Source of the DNA: Pseudoalteromonas lipolytica
Lineage (GTDB): Bacteria > Pseudomonadota > Gammaproteobacteria > Enterobacterales > Alteromonadaceae
Direction of reading: 5' to 3'
DNA: 64,000 bases
Assembly: GCF_001306915.1 (NCBI RefSeq)
Contig: NZ_LJTC01000007.1
Location: 1-64,000, forward strand
The translations under genes and the position numbers were made by a program. Numbering within the stretch: the stretch's first letter is position 1; every line of letters starts with the position of its first letter. Below the pieces are notes generated by a model, which had not been told where the DNA came from, ran no database searches, and worked only from the letters and a program-made list of their open reading frames with translations. This document shows positions 57,085-64,000 of the stretch, in pieces.

Positions 57085-58077
57085 ATGCAATTACTCGATA
57101 TTCGTAACCTCACTATAGAGTTACGCACTTCAGATACCGTGATTCGTGCGGTGGATAGAGTCAGCATGACCTTAAAAGAAGGCGAAGTACATGCTTTGGT
57201 TGGTGAGTCTGGCTCAGGTAAAAGCTTAATTGCAAAAGCCATTGTTGGAGTTTTAAACAAACGTTGGCATATCACTGCAGACCGCATGCATTGGCGTGGC
57301 GTGGATTTAATGCGCTTATCTAACGAGCAACGCCGTAAACTCGTAGGTCAAGACATTGCTATGATCTACCAAGATCCAAGCCGCTGCCTAGATCCAACTG
57401 CCAAGATATTCGACCAAATTGCCGAGACCTTACCTGAACAAGCAACCAGTGGTTTTTTCTTAAAACGAAACAGACAACGAAAAGACAGAGTAAAAGCGTT
57501 AATCCACAAGGTTGGTATTAAAGACCATAAGAAGGTGCTAGACAGCTACCCTCATGAGCTCTCTGAAGGTATTTGTCAAAAAGTGATGATTGCCATGGCC
57601 ATTGCGCGTACCCCAAAACTATTGATTGCCGATGAGCCAACTACCGCTCTTGAGAGCACCACGCGTGCGCAGGTATTTAGACTGCTAAAAAGCTTAAACC
57701 AGCTAAAGAACATGTCGATTTTGATGATCTCTCACGAGCTTGAGGAAATTGTAGAGTGGTCTCATGGCATGCATGTTTTATACTGCGGTCAGATGGTTGA
57801 AGCTGGGCCGACTAACAAAATTTTTAGCCAGCCGCGACATCCTTATACCCAAGCACTGTTAAAAAGTTTGCCTGATTATGAGCAAGGGCTTGCTCACAAA
57901 GAGCCGTTTTATGCTTTAAAAGGCACCATTCCAACTTTACAACATTTACCTATTGGCTGCCGCTTAGGCCCACGTTGCCCACAAGCACAAAAAGAGTGTG
58001 TCGTTACCCCGAAATTGACCAAGCATCATAGCCAGAGTTACGCCTGTCATTTCCCATTAATTAAGGCGATGAAATAA
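57085..58077 (+). CDS. sapD: Peptide ABC transporter ATP-binding protein SapD
   Basis: 330 residues (E. coli 330). Walker A GESGSGKS near 40, an atypical signature LSEGICQKV, Walker B LLIADEP. The C-terminal oligopeptide-transporter extension has four Cys (GCRLGPRCP..ECV..YACHFP), typical of an iron-sulphur-binding tail in Dpp/Opp-type ATPases. In E. coli SapD also supports Trk potassium uptake. It overlaps sapF by one base. Confidence 0.95.
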   Translation: MQLLDIRNLTIELRTSDTVIRAVDRVSMTLKEGEVHALVGESGSGKSLIAKAIVGVLNKRWHITADRMHWRGVDLMRLSNEQRRKLVGQDIAMIYQDPSRCLDPTAKIFDQIAETLPEQATSGFFLKRNRQRKDRVKALIHKVGIKDHKKVLDSYPHELSEGICQKVMIAMAIARTPKLLIADEPTTALESTTRAQVFRLLKSLNQLKNMSILMISHELEEIVEWSHGMHVLYCGQMVEAGPTNKIFSQPRHPYTQALLKSLPDYEQGLAHKEPFYALKGTIPTLQHLPIGCRLGPRCPQAQKECVVTPKLTKHHSQSYACHFPLIKAMK

Positions 58078-58838
58078 TGCAGCCCCTACTCAAAGTTCAA
58101 GCATTATCAAAGAGTTTTAATTTACGTGCCGGTTTATTTTCACGTAGAAGCTTTACTGTATTAAAAGATATTTCGTTTTGCTTAGGGCAAGGCGAGACGA
58201 TCGCCATTATTGGCGAAACTGGCTCAGGTAAAAGTACTCTCGCCAAATTGCTTGCTGGGGCTGATAACGCAGATAAAGGGCAAATTCTACTTGATGGCAA
58301 TATCATCGAAAATGATGGCTTGCGTGATAACGACTGTCGCCATATTAGGTTGATTTTCCAAGACTCTGAAGCGTCTTTGAATCCAGGTTTAACCATTGGC
58401 GATATGCTCAATGACTGTTTACAGTACAACACTGATTTAAACAAAGAAGAGCGTGAAGATAAAATAAAGCAAACCCTCGCAAAAGTGGGCTTGCTTTTAG
58501 ATCACCAGCACTATTACCCGCATATGTTTAGTAGTGGTCAATTACAACGTATAGCGCTTGCACGGGCTTTAATTTTAGACCCTAAGGTTGTCGTGCTCGA
58601 TGAAGCGTTATCGTCCCTTGACCCGTCTGTACGCGCACAAACGGTAAACTTATTGCTACGTCTACAAAAAGACACAGGCCTGAGCTATGTACTTATTACG
58701 CATCACCTAAGTTTGGTGCGTCATATTAGCGACCAACTTGTGGTACTTGATCACGGTGAGATTGTTGAATACGGCCAAACCGAAGCGATTTTCCAAGACC
58801 CCCAATCGGTGGTAACGCAGAAGTTGTTGAACTGCTGA
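58077..58838 (+). CDS. sapF: Peptide ABC transporter ATP-binding protein SapF
   Basis: 253 residues. Walker A GETGSGKST near 45, signature FSSGQLQRI, Walker B VVVLDEA (Ala where a Pro is usual, as in other Opp/Dpp F-type subunits). It is the second ATPase of the Sap importer. It is the last gene of the operon; a heptad repeat array starts two bases after its stop. Confidence 0.95.
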   Translation: MQPLLKVQALSKSFNLRAGLFSRRSFTVLKDISFCLGQGETIAIIGETGSGKSTLAKLLAGADNADKGQILLDGNIIENDGLRDNDCRHIRLIFQDSEASLNPGLTIGDMLNDCLQYNTDLNKEEREDKIKQTLAKVGLLLDHQHYYPHMFSSGQLQRIALARALILDPKVVVLDEALSSLDPSVRAQTVNLLLRLQKDTGLSYVLITHHLSLVRHISDQLVVLDHGEIVEYGQTEAIFQDPQSVVTQKLLNC

Positions 58839-58840
58839 TA

Positions 58841-58875
58841 GTGAGCTGTCAGCTATCAGCCGTAAGCTGTCAGTT
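58841..58875 (+). repeat. 7-bp repeat array after sapF
   Basis: Five heptads in phase: GTGAGCT, GTCAGCT, ATCAGCC, GTAAGCT, GTCAGTT. They share the GTMAGCY consensus of the array after dapD, nearly 20 kb away. As there, the array begins within a few bases of a stop codon. Confidence 0.85.
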
Positions 58876-58905
58876 TGATTCGGCGTTAAAACGCCTCCTA
58901 CTGAC
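58869..58905 (+). terminator. Interrupted hairpin between sapF and GNAT gene
   Basis: gtcagt in the last heptad can pair with actgac near 58900-58905, enclosing a perfect inner hairpin GGCGT-taaa-ACGCC (58881-58894). No U run follows, so its strength as a terminator is doubtful. It lies between convergent genes. Confidence 0.4.
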
Positions 58906-58939
58906 TGATTCGATCACTCCCCTTGCAGCTTTACTCATA

Positions 58940-59338
58940 TCAAAACTTTTTATACATCCCTTGGCTTTGTGGTGCGACAAACTTGTAGCCAAGCTTTTCG
59001 TAAAAGCCAGGTTTGTCAGCGACCATAGTGACGTAACTACCTTCATAAGCGGCAGATTCTATGTAGCGGTCAACATGTTCCATAATGACACGCCCTAACC
59101 CTTGCCCTTGATATTCAGGTGATACAGCAATATCAACCACTTCAAAATTACAGCCGCCATCACCAATAACGCGGCCCATGCCAATCAACTCATCGTTTTT
59201 ACGAATACAAATAGCATAAAGAGAGTTTGGTAACCCCGCCTTTGCAGCCGCTAATGAACGTGCTGATAAGCCAGCTTTAAGGCGCATATCACAGTATTCT
59301 TCTGCGCTTGGTAGCTGCTCTATTAGACTGTACTCCAT
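58940..59338 (-). CDS. GNAT family N-acetyltransferase
   Basis: 132 residues. The acetyl-CoA binding motif A is clear: VVDIAVSPEYQGQGLGRVIMEH (Q/RxxGxG/A). The C-terminal GFYEKLGYKFV is also typical of the family. The substrate is unknown; members acetylate small amines or protein N-termini. It is a single-gene unit between the sap operon (convergent) and ppiD. Start ATG 59338 has AAGGAGC upstream. Confidence 0.9.
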   Translation of the reverse strand: MEYSLIEQLPSAEEYCDMRLKAGLSARSLAAAKAGLPNSLYAICIRKNDELIGMGRVIGDGGCNFEVVDIAVSPEYQGQGLGRVIMEHVDRYIESAAYEGSYVTMVADKPGFYEKLGYKFVAPQSQGMYKKF

Positions 59339-59376
59339 AAAAGCTCCTTATAACTTGCATTACCTTTAACGTTAAC

Positions 59377-59402
59377 AAAAAAGGCGCCAGTAGGCGCCTT
59401 TT
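59377..59402. terminator. Terminator after ppiD
   Basis: aaaaaaggcgcc and ggcgcctttt form a tight stem with a 4-base loop between ppiD and the GNAT gene. U runs in both directions allow it to work either way. Confidence 0.85.
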
Positions 59403-59421
59403 ATTTAACTCAGTTTGCTAA

Positions 59422-61323
59422 TTATTCAGCAGCTTGAGTCGCTTTTGGTACTTGCACTTCAGCTTGTGCTTTTAGTGCTGCAATAAATACCATGTAGTTT
59501 TTATTCACTTGAGCCATCGTGATGTTTTGCTTTTGTTGCTCATTAATCTCAACTTCAGTCGCTGGATTAACTGCTTTTAGCGCAACAATTGCCGCATCGC
59601 CATTGTTTAGGTCAACAACTTCAACCTCTGGTGCACCTTGTGGGTGAGCCATTTTGAAAGCTTGTTGAACAATAGCTGGTGACACTGTGTAAGCTTGACG
59701 AGCAAGTGCAGCTTCTTGGCGTACTGTTAGGCCTTCAGCTTGTGCAACTTCGTTTAGGCTCTTACCAGCTTCGATCTCAGCGTATAGAGTGCGTGCTTTT
59801 TCTTTAGCAAGCTCCGATGCTTTTTGTGAAACTAACGTCGCCTTAATTTGCTCAGACACATCTGCTAGTGCTTTCGTAGTCGCAGCTTTGTGATCGTTTA
59901 CACGAACAACAACAGCATGTTCATCACCTACTTCAATTACTTCTGAGTTCATGCGATCTTCTAACACTTCAGGTGAGAAAATAGCAGTAACAACTTGTGG
60001 GTTGTTTAGCGGCTCAGGTAATGCATTGCGAGTCACAAGTTCTGTTTTCTGCACTTCAACGCCTGCTGCTTCTGCTGCATCAATTAAAGTATCTGAAATT
60101 TCGAACGCAAGCTCACCCATTTGAGTTTGCTTTTCATAGAACGCATTAATTTTCTTAGTACGCTCAAGTTCAGCACGAAGCTCATCTTTTACGTCAGCAT
60201 ATGGTTTAACTTGCTGTGTTTGAATATCAGTAAGCTTGATGATGTGATAACCAAACTCTGATTCTACAACGTCAGAAATGTCGCCTTTGTTTTCAAGAGC
60301 ATAAGTTGCATCTTCAAACGCAGGGTCCATCATGTCACGTTCAATCCAGTCTAGATCACCGCCCATTTCTGCACTCACTACATCATCAGAAGATGACTCA
60401 GCTAGCTCAGCAAAATCAGCACCGTTTTGTAACTGCGTTAGTAGCTCTTCAGCTTTCGCTTTTGCTGCATCATCGTCTTCGCTGTTATCAATTAAGATGT
60501 GCGATACACGACGTTTTTCAGGCTCAACATATTGGGCACTGTTTTGATCATAGTAAGCTTTGATATCTTCTTCTGAAACACTTGAATCAAGCGTTAAGCT
60601 CGCTGCATTTAAGTCAATGTAGCTTACAGACACTTGCTCTGGTGCTAAGAATTGCGGTTGATTCAACTCATAGTAATCAGCAATTTCTTGCTCTGTTACT
60701 TCGATACCAGCTTGTAATGATTCTTTAGCAACAACTAAGTAATCAATACTGCGCGTTTGCTGTTGTAGAGCAACGCTGTTGTTTAATTCATTTTCTAAGA
60801 TGAAATCTGTACCAGCAACGGCACCCACTAATTGGCTGCGTGTCATATCTTCACGTAAATATTCACGGAAAGCATCTGGTTGGAAATTCATTTGACGAAT
60901 AACTTGTAAGTAACGGTCGTTGCTAAACTGGCCGCCTACTTGGAAGTAAGGCATTTCTAAAATTGCTTTACGAACACTTTCGTCGCTTACACGAAGACCT
61001 AATTCTGCCGCTAGTTGAGTTTGCAATTCTTGTTGTACTAAACGGTCGATTACGCCTTGGCGAATTTGTGCCATGTAATTTGGATCAGCAGCGATTTGTG
61101 CGAAGTATTCACCAAATTGTTGTTCTAAACGGTTACGTTCGTTTTGGTATGCACGGCTGAATTCGGTTTGGCTAATTTTAACTCCATTTACTTCTGCAAC
61201 GGGTTGCTCTGTGGTTTGTCCTAAATAACCACCGATCCCAGCTAAAGCAAAAGATAAAATCACCGCGCCTAAAATAATTTTGGCTGCAGGTCCCTGCGAA
61301 CCTTCTCTGATTTTCTCAAGCAT
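59422..61323 (-). CDS. ppiD: Periplasmic folding chaperone PpiD (parvulin domain)
   Basis: 633 residues (E. coli 623). An N-terminal membrane anchor (about 16-34, IILGAVILSFALAGIGGYLG) is followed by a SurA-like chaperone region and a parvulin PPIC domain near 265-360 (KRRVSHILI to EFGYHIIKLTD). A second chaperone half and an Ala-rich C-terminus follow. It is anchored in the inner membrane at the Sec translocon exit and helps proteins leaving it. It lies downstream of hupB, as in enterobacteria. Confidence 0.95.
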   Translation of the reverse strand: MLEKIREGSQGPAAKIILGAVILSFALAGIGGYLGQTTEQPVAEVNGVKISQTEFSRAYQNERNRLEQQFGEYFAQIAADPNYMAQIRQGVIDRLVQQELQTQLAAELGLRVSDESVRKAILEMPYFQVGGQFSNDRYLQVIRQMNFQPDAFREYLREDMTRSQLVGAVAGTDFILENELNNSVALQQQTRSIDYLVVAKESLQAGIEVTEQEIADYYELNQPQFLAPEQVSVSYIDLNAASLTLDSSVSEEDIKAYYDQNSAQYVEPEKRRVSHILIDNSEDDDAAKAKAEELLTQLQNGADFAELAESSSDDVVSAEMGGDLDWIERDMMDPAFEDATYALENKGDISDVVESEFGYHIIKLTDIQTQQVKPYADVKDELRAELERTKKINAFYEKQTQMGELAFEISDTLIDAAEAAGVEVQKTELVTRNALPEPLNNPQVVTAIFSPEVLEDRMNSEVIEVGDEHAVVVRVNDHKAATTKALADVSEQIKATLVSQKASELAKEKARTLYAEIEAGKSLNEVAQAEGLTVRQEAALARQAYTVSPAIVQQAFKMAHPQGAPEVEVVDLNNGDAAIVALKAVNPATEVEINEQQKQNITMAQVNKNYMVFIAALKAQAEVQVPKATQAAE

Positions 61324-61370
61324 TTATCTATCTCTATTCTGATCAGGTACAAATTAACCCTGCTCATGTA

Positions 61371-61401
61371 AAAAAAGCGTATCTTACCAGATACGCTTTT
61401 T
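61371..61401 (-). terminator. Intrinsic terminator after hupB
   Basis: aaaaagcgtatc pairs with gatacgcttttt; on the minus strand a TTTTTT run follows. It separates hupB from ppiD. Confidence 0.88.
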
Positions 61402-61481
61402 CACTTGAAGTAACTGGTGATAAGTTACCTAAATTCAATTTAAGTGTGATTAGGTATCTCTCACCAACTAATCTTTAATGA

Positions 61482-61754
61482 TTAGTTTACTGCGTCTTTC
61501 AGCGCTTTACCTGCTTTGAAAGAAGGAATGTTTGCTGCAGCAATCTGGATAGTCTCACCAGTTTGCGGGTTACGACCTGAACGCGCTGCACGCTCACGTA
61601 CAGAGAAAGTACCAAAGCCAACTAGCGCTACTGAATCGCCATCTTTAAGAGCGCCTGAAACAGCCTCGATGAATGAATCTAGTGCACGACCTGCAGCCGC
61701 TTTAGAAATGTCAGCGTCAGCTGCGATTTGATCGATTAATTGAGATTTATTCAC
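61482..61754 (-). CDS. hupB: DNA-binding protein HU
   Basis: 90 residues from GTG 61754 ([12 protein letters not shown]), the exact HU length. It has the family arm segment [21 protein letters not shown] and [15 protein letters not shown] at the end. HU bends and compacts DNA as a dimer. The AGAGGAT ribosome site fits the GTG start; the ATGs further upstream give a non-HU extension. It lies downstream of lon, the conserved lon-hupB-ppiD order. Confidence 0.97.
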   Translation of the reverse strand: MNKSQLIDQIAADADISKAAAGRALDSFIEAVSGALKDGDSVALVGFGTFSVRERAARSGRNPQTGETIQIAAANIPSFKAGKALKDAVN

Positions 61755-61874
61755 AATATCATCCTCTTTCATTGTTATTATCAAGAGCGATTGTTTTTAT
61801 AAAAAATAACATCACTGTTTTGAAAATTTATGAGCAAATTAAGTTTATGCTCAGTTTATTATATTTTTCTCAAC

Positions 61875-61896
61875 CCTAGGCCACATAAGGCCTAGG
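61875..61896. repeat. GC-rich palindrome between lon and hupB
   Basis: CCTAGGCC-acataa-GGCCTAGG, a perfect 8-bp inverted repeat with a 6-base loop, in an AT-rich intergenic region ~75 bp after the lon stop. It has no U run in either direction. It could stop or process the lon transcript, or be a protein site upstream of hupB. Confidence 0.65.
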
Positions 61897-61969
61897 CTTG
61901 AAAACTAGTGCTTAACTTATCATACCCTTTGTATTTGAAAAGCCCCTAAATGCACTTTTTTGCGGTTTT

Positions 61970-64000
61970 TTACTGGTTTTTTTCAGTTTCGACAGAAAAA
62001 CTCTCTACTGGGTGCTTCAAAGCCAGTTTTAAAACGTCATCAATCCATGTAACTGGGTGAATTTCAAGGCCCTCTAATACGTTGTCTGGGATCTCTTTTA
62101 AGTCACGTTCGTTAATTTTTGGAATAATTACGGTTTTAATTCCACCACGATGCGCTGCCAGTAGCTTTTCTTTTAAGCCACCAATTGGTAATACTTCACC
62201 ACGTAATGTGATTTCACCTGTCATTGCTACATCTGAGCGCACTGGATTACCCGTTAAGCTCGATACCAAACCAGTTACCATGGCAATACCAGCACTTGGG
62301 CCATCTTTTGGTGTTGCACCTTCTGGCACGTGAACATGAATGTCACGTTTCTCATAGAAGTCGCTATTAATGCGAAGTTTTTCAGCACGATTACGAACAA
62401 CCGTCATCGCAGCCTGAATTGACTCTTGCATTACATCACCAAGCGAACCTGTGTAAGTTAGCTTGCCTTTACCTGGTACAGCTGCTGATTCAATAGTCAG
62501 TAAATCACCACCTACTTCAGTCCACGCAAGACCCGTTACTTGGCCAATACGGTCACCGTCTTCAGCTTTACCATAATCAAAGCGTTGTACGCCTAAGAAC
62601 TCTTCAAGGTTGTTATCGTCGATAAGGACCTTTTTAGTGTCTTTATCAAGCAGGATGTTTTTAACTGCTTTACGGCATAGTTTTGACACTTCACGCTCTA
62701 AGTTACGAACGCCCGCTTCACGTGTGTAGTAGCGGATAATGCCAATAATTGCGCTGTCAGCAATTTCAACTTCATGCTCTTTTAAACCATTGCGCTTAAC
62801 TTGTTTTGGAATCAAGTGCTGTTTAGCAATGTTTAGCTTCTCGTCTTCGGTGTAACCCGAAAGGCGAATAACTTCCATACGGTCTAATAACGGACCTGGG
62901 ATATTAAAGCTATTTGATGTTGCCACAAACATCACGTCAGATAGGTCGTAATCAACTTCTAAGTAGTGATCAGCAAAATGGCTGTTTTGCTCAGGATCAA
63001 GTACTTCAAGTAATGCTGATGCAGGGTCGCCACGCATATCTGATGACATCTTATCGATTTCATCTAATAAGAATAATGGGTTCTTTACACCAACTTTAGT
63101 CATATTCTGGATTAACTTACCAGGCATAGAACCAATATAAGTACGACGGTGACCGCGGATTTCCGCTTCATCACGAACGCCACCTAATGCCATACGCACA
63201 TATTTACGACCTGTAGAGCGTGCGATTGACTGACCTAGTGAAGTCTTACCTACACCAGGAGGACCGACTAAACATAAAATTGGGCCTTTAAGCTTATTAG
63301 TGCGTTGTTGCACCGCTAGATACTCAATAATACGCTCTTTAACTTTATCTAAGCCGTAATGATCACTATCTAAAATCTTTTGTGCGCCAGCTAAGTCTTT
63401 TTTCACCTTAGAGCGTTTTTTCCAAGGTACATTGATTAGCGTATCAATATACGAGCGCACGACGGTTGCTTCCGCCGACATCGGCGACATCATTTTTAAT
63501 TTAGATAACTCAGCGTTTGCTTTCTCTTGCGCTTCTTTAGGCATACCAGACTCTTCGATGCGTTTTTTAATTGCTTCGAATTCATCGGGTACATCATCAA
63601 GTTCGCCAAGCTCTTTTTGAATCGCTTTCATTTGCTCGTTGAGATAATACTCACGCTGCGACTTTTCCATCTGCTTTTTCACGCGAGTACGGATTTTTTT
63701 CTCAACTTGCAGTAAGTCAATCTCGCCTTCCATCAGCGCCATTAAGTATTCAAGACGCTCAGTCACATCGGCAATCTCAAGCACTTTTTGCTTTTCAGGT
63801 ACCTTAAGCGGCATGTGTGCTGCCATGGTATCAGCAAGACGCGCAGCTTCATCAATGCCAGACACAGAAGTAAGTACTTCAGGTGGGATCTTCTTATTAA
63901 GCTTTACATAGCCTTCAAATTGGCTAATTGCGCTGCGAATAAAGATATCTTGTTCTTGCTCGTCGATATGGCTTGATTCGATGAACTGTGCTTCAGCCAC
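61970..64000 (-). CDS. lon: ATP-dependent protease Lon (5' end outside window)
   Basis: 676 residues are visible; by comparison with E. coli Lon (784) about the first 110 lie beyond the right edge. Present are the rest of the LAN substrate-binding domain, the coiled coil, and the AAA+ domain with Walker [10 protein letters not shown] and Walker B LFLLDEID. The C-terminal Ser-Lys protease domain follows, with catalytic Ser in [11 protein letters not shown] and Lys in the [14 protein letters not shown] region. It degrades misfolded and regulatory proteins in the cytosol. The GTG at 64000 is an internal codon in frame, not a supported start. Confidence 0.98.
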   Translation of the reverse strand: MAEAQFIESSHIDEQEQDIFIRSAISQFEGYVKLNKKIPPEVLTSVSGIDEAARLADTMAAHMPLKVPEKQKVLEIADVTERLEYLMALMEGEIDLLQVEKKIRTRVKKQMEKSQREYYLNEQMKAIQKELGELDDVPDEFEAIKKRIEESGMPKEAQEKANAELSKLKMMSPMSAEATVVRSYIDTLINVPWKKRSKVKKDLAGAQKILDSDHYGLDKVKERIIEYLAVQQRTNKLKGPILCLVGPPGVGKTSLGQSIARSTGRKYVRMALGGVRDEAEIRGHRRTYIGSMPGKLIQNMTKVGVKNPLFLLDEIDKMSSDMRGDPASALLEVLDPEQNSHFADHYLEVDYDLSDVMFVATSNSFNIPGPLLDRMEVIRLSGYTEDEKLNIAKQHLIPKQVKRNGLKEHEVEIADSAIIGIIRYYTREAGVRNLEREVSKLCRKAVKNILLDKDTKKVLIDDNNLEEFLGVQRFDYGKAEDGDRIGQVTGLAWTEVGGDLLTIESAAVPGKGKLTYTGSLGDVMQESIQAAMTVVRNRAEKLRINSDFYEKRDIHVHVPEGATPKDGPSAGIAMVTGLVSSLTGNPVRSDVAMTGEITLRGEVLPIGGLKEKLLAAHRGGIKTVIIPKINERDLKEIPDNVLEGLEIHPVTWIDDVLKLALKHPVESFSVETEKNQ

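Noticed and set aside
58841..59098. 85-residue ORF starting in the heptad array
   Set aside because: It starts in repeats, runs antisense into the GNAT gene, has no ribosome site and no recognisable domain.
61970..64000. Truncated lon
   Set aside because: The frame is open to the window edge and aligns with Lon throughout, so the missing N-terminus is a boundary effect.

Overview
This window looks like a chromosomal segment of a marine gammaproteobacterium of the order Alteromonadales. Pseudoalteromonas is my best guess, from protein flavour, low-to-moderate GC and gene order; no search was run. Almost everything is core housekeeping DNA. Accessory sequence is limited to a transposase remnant at the left edge (1-~770) and a small pocket at about 43.5-45.6 kb.

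Layout, left to right. 1-1000: the 3' end of a Y1/REP-type transposase gene, a non-coding stretch with four imperfect ~20-bp direct repeats, then the 4.5S signal recognition particle RNA gene (ffs, minus strand). 1.1-6.3 kb: a DUF3014 membrane protein, a patatin-like phospholipase, a KefB/C-type antiporter and a diguanylate cyclase. 6.3-14.3 kb (minus): lpxB-rnhB-dnaE-accA, a terminator, then tilS and a small membrane protein. 14.3-21.4 kb (plus): a complete cytochrome bd module, cydA-cydB-cydX-cydD-cydC, with a convergent RlpA-like lipoprotein. 21.5-34.4 kb (minus): rpsB-tsf-pyrH-frr-uppS-cdsA-dxr-rseP-bamA-skp-lpxD-fabZ-lpxA, the classical envelope and translation cluster. In enterobacteria lpxA is followed directly by lpxB-rnhB-dnaE-accA, so the cyd module splits that cluster here.

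34.7-38.9 kb (plus): map-glnD-dapD, divergent from rpsB. 39.0-43.5 kb: a non-coding patch with two arrays of 7-bp repeats in opposite orientation around a terminator, then an RND efflux permease and its adaptor. 43.6-45.6 kb: two small unrecognised genes, a Phd/YefM antitoxin with only a remnant of a ParE-like toxin, and a small membrane protein. 45.7-48.3 kb (minus): phhB and phhA (phenylalanine hydroxylation) and methionine gamma-lyase. 48.4-52.3 kb (minus): pspA-pspB-pspC-ycjX-ycjF behind a sigma-54 promoter. It is divergent from pspF, which is followed by sapA-B-C-D-F (52.5-58.8 kb), the same neighbourhood as in enterobacteria. 58.9-64 kb (minus): a GNAT acetyltransferase, ppiD, hupB and lon, which runs off the right edge.

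Much of the window serves the cell envelope: lipid A synthesis, outer membrane protein assembly, phospholipid and undecaprenyl-phosphate precursors, site-2 proteolysis, the phage shock response and PpiD. I see no CRISPR array, prophage, secretion system or biosynthetic cluster. The most unusual items are the repeat patches (ffs flank; heptad arrays after dapD and sapF), the cyd insertion, the substituted proton-relay residues of the RND pump and the decayed toxin-antitoxin locus.
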